Shown here piece by piece: positions 34,301 through 42,035 of a DNA stretch of 64,000 bases. Below the pieces are notes generated by a model that was not told the DNA's origin, did not search any database, and worked only from the letters and a program-made list of their open reading frames with translations. Each line of letters starts with the position of its first letter. Positions within the stretch are counted from its first letter, which is position 1. A program made the position numbers and the translations under genes. Source of the stretch: Gammaproteobacteria bacterium (lineage in GTDB: Bacteria > Pseudomonadota > Gammaproteobacteria > Thiohalobacterales > Thiohalobacteraceae); NCBI GenBank assembly GCA_018819175.1, contig JAHJQQ010000011.1, positions 79,526-143,525 of the forward strand, in the 5' to 3' direction.

Positions 34301-34896
34301 TGATGGAAACTATTATGACTAAGCCTTCGAACACATTGCGATCACGTTTGACCTTGCTGTTGCTCGTGGCCTTTTTCGCGCTGCCGGCAGCATTGGCCTG
34401 GCTGTTGAATTTCAGCGGGGATTACACACCGCAGGCGACGGCTAACTACGGCGCTTTGATTCAGCCGGTGAAGCCGGTCTCAGCAGAGGGTTTTGTCGAT
34501 CCGCAAGGTGCGCCCTTGGCGGCGGATTTTTTTCTGGGCGAATGGGTCTTGGTGTATCACCTGAACGGTTCCTGTACAGAGGCCTGTCAGCAATCGCTTT
34601 ACCGGATGCGGCAGGTGCGTCTGGCACAGGGAAAGAATATCGATAGGGTCAAGCGTCTGTTGGTTGTGGATGATGGGGCGACGGCGGAGTGGCTGGCTCA
34701 AGTGCAAGAGCATTATCCTGGGCTGGTGCTGGTGCGCCCGATGGAGGCCGGGGTTGCAGCCGCTTTTCCAGCGGGAGATCACCTTTATCTCGTCGACCCC
34801 TTGGGCAATCTGATGATGGATTACGCGCCGGAGGTGGAGCCGCGCGGTTTGATCAAGGATCTGGAACGCCTGTTGCGGATTTCCTATATCGGTTGA
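34300..34896 (+). CDS. SCO-like thioredoxin-fold membrane protein
   Basis: Membrane-anchored protein of 198 aa. One N-terminal helix (LTLLLLVAFFALPAALAWLL) is followed by a periplasmic domain with GEWVLVYHLNGSCTEACQQSLYRMRQVR. This resembles the SCO CxxxC copper-binding motif embedded in a thioredoxin fold. The later LYLVDPLGNLMMDYAP is also SCO-like. It follows surf1, as in many oxidase operons where heme A synthase comes next. The precise role is uncharacterised; copper or redox assistance to CuA assembly is plausible. Confidence 0.8.
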   Translation: MMETIMTKPSNTLRSRLTLLLLVAFFALPAALAWLLNFSGDYTPQATANYGALIQPVKPVSAEGFVDPQGAPLAADFFLGEWVLVYHLNGSCTEACQQSLYRMRQVRLAQGKNIDRVKRLLVVDDGATAEWLAQVQEHYPGLVLVRPMEAGVAAAFPAGDHLYLVDPLGNLMMDYAPEVEPRGLIKDLERLLRISYIG

Positions 34897-34900
34897 TCCT

Positions 34901-35054
34901 ATAAACCGCATTTGCCACGGAATCACACGGAAAAACCCGGACCAGATCATAAGCTTCACGCCGGCACTGCCATTACCCGCAAGGGGGTGAATAGTCGTTT
35001 CAGGAATGCGCTGTGTTTCAGTGTCTTCCGTGTGATTCCGTGGCTGAAATGATT
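34901..35054. repeat. 153-bp MITE-like repeat, copy 1 (upstream of ctaB)
   Basis: Short element with perfect 18-bp terminal inverted repeats, CCACGGAATCACACGGAA at 34915-34932 and its complement at 35026-35043, framed by ATAAACCGCATTTG on the left and CTGAAATGATT on the right. A close full-length copy in the opposite orientation is at 61663-61816. It has no coding capacity. It occupies most of the gap before ctaB, where ctaA would normally be found. Confidence 0.85.
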
Positions 35055-35153
35055 ATTTAGGTTGATTGTATTAATCATAGACTTTGAAGAATAACCGCGA
35101 AGCCGGCATGCCTGCATATGCGCCGGAGAGCAGTACAATCAGGGCAGGATTGA

Positions 35154-36071
35154 ATGATGGAGAACGCCGACGTGGCGACAGCGGTGCAGCAACAAAGCTT
35201 GGGTTGGCGTGACTATATCGGTCTATGCAAGCTCAAAGTCGTGGCGTTGATTGTTTTCACGGCCGTCGTCGGAATGTTCCTGGCTACGCCGGGTATGGTG
35301 CCGTTGGATGTGCTGGTGTTCGGAACTCTCGGTATCGGCATGGCGGCGGCCTCGGCGGCGGCTATCAATCATCTGGTCGATCAGCATGTGGATGCGCGCA
35401 TGGCGCGCACCCGCGATCGTCCCTTGCCGACCGGCCACATGAATTCCAGCAGCTGCTTGTGGTTCGCGCTGTCCCTGGGCGGCTTGGCGATGCTGATACT
35501 GGTGTTGTTCGTTAATACGCTGACCGCCGTGCTGACCTTTCTGTCGCTGATCGGCTATGCGGTGGTCTACACCATGTATCTGAAACATGCGACGCCGCAG
35601 AACATTGTCATCGGTGGGGCGGCCGGCGCCGCACCGCCGGTGTTGGGCTGGACTGCGGTGACCGGGCAGGTCGATCCGCATGCCTTGCTGCTGTTCCTGA
35701 TCATTTTCATCTGGACGCCACCGCATTTCTGGGCACTGGCCATCCACCGGCGTGCTGAATATGCCGCGGTGGAGATTCCCATGTTGCCGGTGACCCACGG
35801 TGTGCCGTTCACGCGCCTGCAGATTTTGCTCTATACCGTGTTGCTGCTGGCGGTTAGCGTGTTGCCCTATGCCACCCATATGAGTGGCCCTTTGTATCTG
35901 GCCGGGGCATTGGCGCTGGGACTCGGATTTCTGCGCCATGCTCTGCGTCTGATGCGTAGCGATCAGGCCGCCATGCCGACCTTCGGCTACTCCATTATCT
36001 ATTTAATGGGCATCTTCGCCTTCCTGCTGGTCGACCATTACGTCCCGGTTATCAGTGCTTTACTGAAGTAG
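35154..36071 (+). CDS. ctaB: Heme O synthase (protoheme IX farnesyltransferase)
   Basis: CtaB/Cox10 membrane prenyltransferase that converts heme B to heme O, the precursor of heme A for the aa3 oxidase. It is 305 aa with about nine helices. The aspartate motif NHLVDQHVDARMARTRDRPLP is near residues 72-92, and the heme O synthase-type segment TPPHFWALAIHRRAEYAAVEIPMLPVTHG near 183-211. The start is ATGATG at 35154. The partner ctaA is 26 kb away on the opposite strand. Confidence 0.96.
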   Translation: MMENADVATAVQQQSLGWRDYIGLCKLKVVALIVFTAVVGMFLATPGMVPLDVLVFGTLGIGMAAASAAAINHLVDQHVDARMARTRDRPLPTGHMNSSSCLWFALSLGGLAMLILVLFVNTLTAVLTFLSLIGYAVVYTMYLKHATPQNIVIGGAAGAAPPVLGWTAVTGQVDPHALLLFLIIFIWTPPHFWALAIHRRAEYAAVEIPMLPVTHGVPFTRLQILLYTVLLLAVSVLPYATHMSGPLYLAGALALGLGFLRHALRLMRSDQAAMPTFGYSIIYLMGIFAFLLVDHYVPVISALLK

Positions 36072-36314
36072 TCCCGGCAATGGAATGTATCGCCGGTGGC
36101 GTGCATCTCATCGTCTACACTTCTAATCTTGTGATTCATAAGGTGCTTGCGGAATTTGCGGGGTCGCCCTGATGGTCAGCTGGGACCTTCATCTGCTCCG
36201 GGGGTTTGCCAGTAGTATGTCCGTATATTAGAATGTCCTGATATTTTTCTTCGGCGTCAGGGTCCCCGTGCGCCGGTAATTCAGCATGATGTAAGAAATA
36301 GAAAGAGGCTATTT

Positions 36315-37769
36315 ATGGCACAGGGTGCAGTATTGGGTACTCAACAGTACAACTATGCCGTCATACGCAAGTTTTCGGTCATGGCGTTGGTATGGGGTCT
36401 GCTCGGCATGGCCGCCGGTTTATATGCCGCCCTGGAACTGGCCTATCCCTTGCTGAACATGGGCATCCCGGAGATCACCTTCGGCCGACTGCGTCCGGTG
36501 CATACCACGCTGGTGATTTTCGGTTTCGGCGGTAGCGCGTTGTTCGCGACCTCTTATTATGTTGTGCAGCGTACCTGTCAGGCACGCCTGTACAGCGACT
36601 CGCTGGCGACCTTCACCTTCTGGGGTTGGCAATCGGCGGTTGCCCTTGGCGCCATCAGTTACATGCTGGGTTACACCCAGGCGAAGGAATATGCCGAGTT
36701 CGAATGGCCGATTGATCTGTTGATCACGGTGGTTTGGGTGGCCTATTTCTGGGTCTACGTGCAAACCCTCAAGCGTCGTTCGCAGCCGCATATCTATGTT
36801 GCCAACTGGTTCTACCTGGCCTTTATTCTGGCAACGGCCATTCTGCATATCTTCAATAACATCTCTGTACCGGTAGGCATGTTTACGCTGAAGTCCTATT
36901 CCATGTACTCGGGCGTACAGGATGCGATGACCCAGTGGTGGTACGGCCATAACGCCGTCGGTTTCTTCCTGACCGCCGCCTTCCTCGGCATGATGTATTA
37001 CTTCGTGCCCAAACAGGCCGGTCGTCCGGTGTATTCCTACCGCCTGTCCATTATCCATTTCTGGGCGTTGTCGTTCCTCTATATGTGGGTGGGCGCGCAT
37101 CATCTGCATTGGACCGCGTTGCCGGATTGGACTTCCACGCTGGCCGCGACCTTCTCGATCATGCTGCTGCTGCCGTCCTGGGGCGGCATGATCAACGGCA
37201 TCATGACCCTGTCGGGTGCCTGGAACAAACTGCGCACGGATCCGATCATGTTGTTCCTGATCACTGCGCTGTCGTTCTACGGCATGTCTACCTTCGAAGG
37301 TCCGTTGATGTCCCTGAAGAGCGTGAACGCGCTGTCGCATTACACCGACTGGACCATCGGTCATGTGCATTCCGGTGCGCTGGGCTGGGTGGCCATGATC
37401 TCGTTCGGCTCGTTCTATCACATGATCCCGCGTCTGTATGACACCAAGCTCTACAGTACGCGTCTGGTGTATGTGCATTTCTATCTGGCCACCATCGGCA
37501 TTGTGCTGTACATCACCGCGATGTGGGTTGCCGGTATCGGTCAGGGTCTGTTGCTGCGCGCCTTTGATGATTTCGGCTCCTTGGCGTACACCTTCATCGA
37601 GACCGTCAGCTTCCTGCATAAGCCTTATGTGGTGCGTGCGCTGGGTGGTGGGTTCTTTGTCTCCGGCGTGCTGGTGATGGCCTATAACATTTTCATGACC
37701 ATCCGCCAGGCGAGTAGAGAAGAGGCGGCGATCGAGGCCAAGTTGGCGGCCAAGCTGGCGCGTGCCTAA
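36315..37769 (+). CDS. ccoN: cbb3-type cytochrome c oxidase subunit I
   Basis: Catalytic subunit of the high-affinity cbb3 oxidase, 484 aa with about 12 helices. The heme b ligand region RLRPVHTTLVIFGFGGSALFATSYY is near residues 56-80. CuB and heme b3 ligands lie in WWYGHNAVGFFLTA and in VGAHHLHWT, with further histidines in HYTDWTIGHVHSGALGW. It is preceded by GAAAGAGG. The 243 bp upstream contain no FNR/ANR box that I can see. It is first in the ccoNOQP operon. Confidence 0.97.
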   Translation: MAQGAVLGTQQYNYAVIRKFSVMALVWGLLGMAAGLYAALELAYPLLNMGIPEITFGRLRPVHTTLVIFGFGGSALFATSYYVVQRTCQARLYSDSLATFTFWGWQSAVALGAISYMLGYTQAKEYAEFEWPIDLLITVVWVAYFWVYVQTLKRRSQPHIYVANWFYLAFILATAILHIFNNISVPVGMFTLKSYSMYSGVQDAMTQWWYGHNAVGFFLTAAFLGMMYYFVPKQAGRPVYSYRLSIIHFWALSFLYMWVGAHHLHWTALPDWTSTLAATFSIMLLLPSWGGMINGIMTLSGAWNKLRTDPIMLFLITALSFYGMSTFEGPLMSLKSVNALSHYTDWTIGHVHSGALGWVAMISFGSFYHMIPRLYDTKLYSTRLVYVHFYLATIGIVLYITAMWVAGIGQGLLLRAFDDFGSLAYTFIETVSFLHKPYVVRALGGGFFVSGVLVMAYNIFMTIRQASREEAAIEAKLAAKLARA

Positions 37770-37789
37770 AAATTCCGGGGAATTGAACA

Positions 37790-38527
37790 GTGAAATTCAA
37801 ACACGAAAGTATTGAAATCAATGCCGGCCTGCTGATCGCGCTGACGATGGTGGTGATCTCCATCGGTGGTCTGGTCGAAATTGTGCCGTTGTATTTCATC
37901 AAAGACACTGTCGAGCAGGTGGATGGCGTGCGTCCCTACACGCCATTGGAGCTGCGCGGTCGCGATATCTATCAACGTGAAGGCTGCTATCTGTGTCATT
38001 CACAGATGATCCGTCCGTTCCGCGACGAGCAACTGCGTTACGGTCATTACTCGCTGGCGGCCGAAAGCCAATATGATCACCCGTTCCAGTGGGGTTCCAA
38101 GCGCACCGGGCCGGATCTGGCGCGGGTCGGCGAAAAATACTCCAACGAGTGGCATGTGGCACATTTGATTGATCCGCGCGCGGTAGTACCGGAATCCATC
38201 ATGCCGGGTTATCCCTGGCTGATGCAGCCATTGGATTATGCGGATGTTGCCGATCGCATGCGGGCGCTTAAATTTGCGGGCGTCCCCTATTCCGAAAACC
38301 AGCAGGAATTCGATGCGAATGTGGAAAAGTTCGGTCCGGACGTTGCCAACGAACTGAATATTCTGCGTGCCGAATCGAATCTGGTGCAGCAGGCGCAATC
38401 CGCCAACTATGACGGTGACCGCGCCAAGCTGACGGAGATGGATGCCTTGGTGGCCTATTTGCAGATGCTGGGTACCCTGGTGGATTTCAGTAAATACGAC
38501 GAAGGCTATTTCGCCGAGTTCCGATGA
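37790..38527 (+). CDS. ccoO: cbb3-type cytochrome c oxidase subunit II (mono-heme)
   Basis: Membrane-anchored monoheme cytochrome c subunit, 245 aa. An N-terminal helix (LLIALTMVVISIGGLVEIVPLYF) is followed by the heme motif CYLCHSQMIRPFRDEQLRYG, typical of CcoO, and a distal methionine region SIMPGYPWL. It uses a GTG start 21 bp after ccoN. Confidence 0.97.
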   Translation: MKFKHESIEINAGLLIALTMVVISIGGLVEIVPLYFIKDTVEQVDGVRPYTPLELRGRDIYQREGCYLCHSQMIRPFRDEQLRYGHYSLAAESQYDHPFQWGSKRTGPDLARVGEKYSNEWHVAHLIDPRAVVPESIMPGYPWLMQPLDYADVADRMRALKFAGVPYSENQQEFDANVEKFGPDVANELNILRAESNLVQQAQSANYDGDRAKLTEMDALVAYLQMLGTLVDFSKYDEGYFAEFR

Positions 38528-38556
38528 TCGGCGGATTGCGTGCAGAGTGAAGCTAC

Positions 38557-38763
38557 ATGATTGAAATGCTGCAATGGTTGGGTCGTCTGGAGAACAGCAA
38601 GATCGTGGCGTTGCTGATTTTTTTCGTGACCTTCTGCGGCATCCTGTTCTACGTATTCACCGGCAAGCAACGCAAGCAGCGGCTGGAGTCGTACAAATAT
38701 ATTCCGTTCGCCGATGAGGATGATGCCGAGTCGGATGAGACACGCAAGGTAGATAAGCGATGA
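38557..38763 (+). CDS. ccoQ: cbb3-type oxidase small subunit CcoQ
   Basis: Small single-helix subunit of 68 aa that stabilises the cbb3 complex. The helix is IVALLIFFVTFCGILFYVFTG, followed by a basic stretch (KQRKQRLESYKYIPFADED) and an acidic tail. The FADED segment is typical of CcoQ. The stop overlaps the ccoP start by 4 bp. Confidence 0.92.
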   Translation: MIEMLQWLGRLENSKIVALLIFFVTFCGILFYVFTGKQRKQRLESYKYIPFADEDDAESDETRKVDKR

Positions 38764-39686
38764 GCGAAACAAAAACGAAACAGCAGGGTGCCGTACAGAC
38801 CACAGGTCATGCCTGGGACGGCGATATCCAGGAGTTCAATAACCCGCTGCCGCGCTGGTGGCTGTGGTCGTTCTACGCCACGGTGGTGTTCTCGGTGTTG
38901 TACTGGGTTATCTATCCTGCCTGGCCGGTCGGTAAGGGTTATACCACGGGGTGGTTCAACGACATCACCTATACCGTGAATGGTGAAGAGCGCAGTCGTC
39001 ATTGGAATACCCGCTCACTGCTTATTAAAGACATGCAGGAAGGCAAAGAGGCGTTGCTGACCCAGGAATACATGCAGAAAGTCGAAGCGGCCGATTACCA
39101 GCAGATCCTGGCCGATCCTGACATGATGACCTTTGTGCGGTCGGTGACCAAGGGCTTGTTCGGCGATAATTGCGCGGCTTGTCATGGCGCGGGCGGTGCT
39201 GGCGTGATCGGATTGTTCCCGAATCTGGCCGACGACGACTGGTTGTGGGGCGGTAGCGTTGAGGATATCCAGAATACGATTGCGCTGGGACGCAATGGTT
39301 ATATGCCGGCCTTCGCACGTACCCTCAATGAAGAACAGTTGGATGATGTCAGCCTCTATGTCCTCAGTCTGTCCGGCCATGAAGTGCCCGCGGACAAGTT
39401 GATGCGCGGTAAACAATTGTTCACCGGCGAAGCGGGTGGTTGTTACTACTGTCACACCGCCCAGGGTACCGGGCTGAAATCGCAGGGCGCCGCGAATCTG
39501 ACCGATAACATCTGGACCATTGCCGATGTGCCGAGTCAGGCCGAGCTGGCGGGTAAGGCCGCTGTGGTCAAGGAAGTTATCCGCAATGGCGTCAATCGTG
39601 TCATGCCTGCCTGGGAGAATCGTCTGGATGAGAATCAGATAAAACTCCTTACCGTGTACGTGCATGAACTCGGCGGAGGGCAGTGA
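38760..39686 (+). CDS. ccoP: cbb3-type oxidase di-heme subunit CcoP
   Basis: Diheme cytochrome c subunit of 308 aa. The N-terminal part has HAWDGDIQEFNNPLPRWWLW and a membrane helix, followed by two class I cytochrome c domains with heme motifs CAACHG (about residue 137) and CYYCHT (about 224). Distal methionines lie in GYMPAF and RVMPAW. It completes the ccoNOQP structural operon. A gap of about 100 bp to ccoG contains no convincing gene. Confidence 0.97.
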   Translation: MSETKTKQQGAVQTTGHAWDGDIQEFNNPLPRWWLWSFYATVVFSVLYWVIYPAWPVGKGYTTGWFNDITYTVNGEERSRHWNTRSLLIKDMQEGKEALLTQEYMQKVEAADYQQILADPDMMTFVRSVTKGLFGDNCAACHGAGGAGVIGLFPNLADDDWLWGGSVEDIQNTIALGRNGYMPAFARTLNEEQLDDVSLYVLSLSGHEVPADKLMRGKQLFTGEAGGCYYCHTAQGTGLKSQGAANLTDNIWTIADVPSQAELAGKAAVVKEVIRNGVNRVMPAWENRLDENQIKLLTVYVHELGGGQ

Positions 39687-39787
39687 ATGAGTGTCGAGTA
39701 AGTTCTTTTGGATTCTGGGCGGCGCAGTTTTTTACAAGCGAGCGTCTGCGGATCCAGCACTCGGCGCTCGGTACGCTGTACTGAGGC

Positions 39788-41206
39788 ATGGCTGGCGGCA
39801 CATCTCAAGAGCTCTACCAGACACGCATTCCGATCTATCCCCGATCGGTCAAGGGGCGTTTTCGGACGCTTAAATGGGGCATCCTTGCCCTTGCCTATGG
39901 TGTTTATTTTCTCTTGCCCTGGTTGCGTTGGGATCGCGCCATGGGGATTCCGCAAGCCGTCGCTTTTGATATCGAAAGCCGGCGTTTCTATCTGTTCGAT
40001 CTGGTCGTGCATGCGCAGGATATCTTCTGGCTGGCCGGCCTGCTGGTGATCGCGGCGCTGCTGCTGTTTTTCGTCACCGGTATCGCCGGGCGCGTGTTCT
40101 GCGGCTACTTTTGTTTCCAGACGCTCTGGACCGATGTTTATATCCTGATCGAACGCCTGGTGCAGGGTGAGCGACCGGCGCGCATCCGTTTGGATAAGCA
40201 GTCTTGGAACGGCGAAAAGATTGCCAAGAAACTGCTGACACATCTGCTGTGGTTGCTGGTGGGTTTCTGGACTGGCTTCACCTTTACGCTGTACTGGGGT
40301 AATGCGCCGGGACTGTTTATGCAGTTCTTCTCCGGCACGGCGCCCTTCCCGGCGTATGCCACCACCCTGTTCCTGATGCTGACAACCTACGTGATGGCGG
40401 GGTTGGCGCGTGAGCAGGTCTGTACTTACATGTGCCCCTATGCGCGTTTTCAAGGCGCGATGTTCGATCGTGACACCTTGATCGTGGCCTATGACGAAAA
40501 GCGCGGTGAGGGCGAGGCCGGACGACATAAAATCGCGCGTGGCTTCAAGTCGCATGATGATCGTCAGATCGAGGGTGCGGGAGACTGTATTGATTGCGGT
40601 TACTGTGTGCAGGTCTGTCCGACCGGTATCGATATCCGCAATGGCATGCAGTATCAATGCATCTCCTGCGCATTATGCATTGATGCCTGCGACACCATTA
40701 TGGATTCCCTGGGTTGGGAACGGGGTCTGATCAAATATACCTCCGAAGTGGCGCAGCAGGGTGAAAAAACGCGTTTCTTCAAGGCCAAGAATATCGGCTA
40801 TGGCTTGGCTGTGATCGGTAGCCTGGTCGCATTGATCATGAGCATTGTCGGGCAAGTGCCGCTGGAATTCAGCGTCTCGCAGATTCGTCAGCCACTGTTT
40901 GTGCAAATGTCGGATGGTCGCGTGCAGAATACCTATGAGATCAAAATCAATAACAAGTCCCAGCAGGTCATACCCTTTGAGGTCGAACTGGCTGGTTTGG
41001 ATGGCGCCGAATTGGATTTCGGTCAGCTGGTGCATCTGCAGCTTCAGCCCGAACAGAGTCTGCGTCTCCTTGCGCGCGTGCGCCGCTTGCCTCAGGTGCA
41101 ACAAACCGGCCCGCAGGCATTTCAGTTCATAGTGCGCCCGCAGGCGGATACGGGTCTGCCGGAACTGCAGCAACCGGCATTCTTCTATATCTCCGGGATG
41201 CGTTGA
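39788..41206 (+). CDS. ccoG: cbb3 oxidase maturation protein CcoG (FixG-like ferredoxin)
   Basis: Membrane iron-sulfur protein, reported as a cupric reductase supplying Cu(I) for cbb3 assembly. It is 472 aa with about five helices. Early cysteine motifs CGYFCFQTLW and CTYMCPYARFQ precede a double 4Fe-4S ferredoxin motif CIDCGYCVQVCPTG and CISCALCIDACD (about residues 270-305). A C-terminal Ig-like domain follows a last helix. The start is ATG 39788. The stop overlaps the region of the fixH-like start. Confidence 0.95.
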   Translation: MAGGTSQELYQTRIPIYPRSVKGRFRTLKWGILALAYGVYFLLPWLRWDRAMGIPQAVAFDIESRRFYLFDLVVHAQDIFWLAGLLVIAALLLFFVTGIAGRVFCGYFCFQTLWTDVYILIERLVQGERPARIRLDKQSWNGEKIAKKLLTHLLWLLVGFWTGFTFTLYWGNAPGLFMQFFSGTAPFPAYATTLFLMLTTYVMAGLAREQVCTYMCPYARFQGAMFDRDTLIVAYDEKRGEGEAGRHKIARGFKSHDDRQIEGAGDCIDCGYCVQVCPTGIDIRNGMQYQCISCALCIDACDTIMDSLGWERGLIKYTSEVAQQGEKTRFFKAKNIGYGLAVIGSLVALIMSIVGQVPLEFSVSQIRQPLFVQMSDGRVQNTYEIKINNKSQQVIPFEVELAGLDGAELDFGQLVHLQLQPEQSLRLLARVRRLPQVQQTGPQAFQFIVRPQADTGLPELQQPAFFYISGMR

Positions 41207-41208
41207 GT

Positions 41209-42009
41209 ATGCAGGTGCTACTGACAATCCCCTTCGGCGTTACCCTGCAAATTCTGGTGTTCCTGATGTTGCGGCGGGTGTTGCGCATGCAGGCCAAGGC
41301 CGCCGCATTGATTGTGGCCTTGGCATCGATCGCCTTGTATGTGCCGTATGCCATTCTCGATTGGCCCGGTGCCGATGTGCTTGCGTTGCATCTCGCAATC
41401 TATCTGGTCGCCGCGTATGCCTTAGGCTTGATCACGGGATATCGTGATGCGAGCGCGGCAGGGGAAGCCAAATTTCACTGGGCGCCAACGTTGATCATCG
41501 CTTTCTTTGTGGTGTTGGTGTTATTCGATTCGGTACTGGTGGTGGTCGCCACGCGCGGATTGCCCGAACCGGTCGCGCGGGTGCTATTGCCACAGACACA
41601 GAATCAGCGCGATATCAGTTCGGCGTTTCCGGGTGTCGTGGATAAGAATTTCCAAAAGAAAGAGGCGCTGTATAACGACTATCTGAAGCAGGCCCAGCAT
41701 CAGCAGGCACGCGGCTGGTTGGTGCAGAAGGGTTGGTTGACGCCGGTGCGGGTCGGGCAGCCTGCGCAATTCCAGGTGACCGTGAATGATCGCACCGGTG
41801 CTGGCGTGCAAGGCGCCCTGGTACAAGGCAGCTTCCTGCGTCCGGCCGATACCCGTCTGGATCAGCGCTTCGAGCTTGCTGAATCAAGTCCGGGTGTTTA
41901 TCAGGGTGAATTGGTCATGCCGGCTCCAGGTGATTGGGATCTGGTGCTGGAGATCCGCAAAGGTGATGAGCTGCACGAAGTCCGCGCCAAAACGGCAGTA
42001 GCCGAATGA
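41209..42009 (+). CDS. ccoH: FixH/CcoH family protein with extra N-terminal membrane region
   Basis: Protein of about 266 aa. The C-terminal two thirds look like FixH/CcoH: a helix, then a periplasmic domain with PAQFQVTVNDRTGAGVQGALV, GVYQGELVMPAPGDWDLVLEI. It is preceded by about 90 residues holding three further hydrophobic segments (residues 3-20, 31-47, 54-75), so it is longer than typical FixH of about 150-170 aa. I prefer ATG 41209 over TTG 41203. Its position between ccoG and ccoI supports a role in cbb3 assembly. Confidence 0.85.
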   Translation: MQVLLTIPFGVTLQILVFLMLRRVLRMQAKAAALIVALASIALYVPYAILDWPGADVLALHLAIYLVAAYALGLITGYRDASAAGEAKFHWAPTLIIAFFVVLVLFDSVLVVVATRGLPEPVARVLLPQTQNQRDISSAFPGVVDKNFQKKEALYNDYLKQAQHQQARGWLVQKGWLTPVRVGQPAQFQVTVNDRTGAGVQGALVQGSFLRPADTRLDQRFELAESSPGVYQGELVMPAPGDWDLVLEIRKGDELHEVRAKTAVAE

Positions 42010-42035
42010 CAGTCTCCTTCAGATAAGATGCTGCC

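Noticed and set aside
36072..36314. FNR/ANR box upstream of ccoN
   Set aside because: Expected for cbb3 operons, but no TTGAT-N4-ATCAA-like sequence is visible in the 243 bp.
36420..37619. Long 399-codon minus-strand open frame over ccoN
   Set aside because: Antisense to an unmistakable ccoN. Its translation is rich in His, Gln and Arg without domain character, as expected from the reverse of a membrane protein gene.
39691..39873. Possible small ORF between ccoP and ccoG
   Set aside because: It runs into ccoG in another frame and shows no helix or family feature; ccoG itself starts well at ATG 39788.
39635..40657. 340-codon minus-strand open frame over ccoG
   Set aside because: Antisense to the ferredoxin gene ccoG, with no domain, signal or ribosome-binding site.
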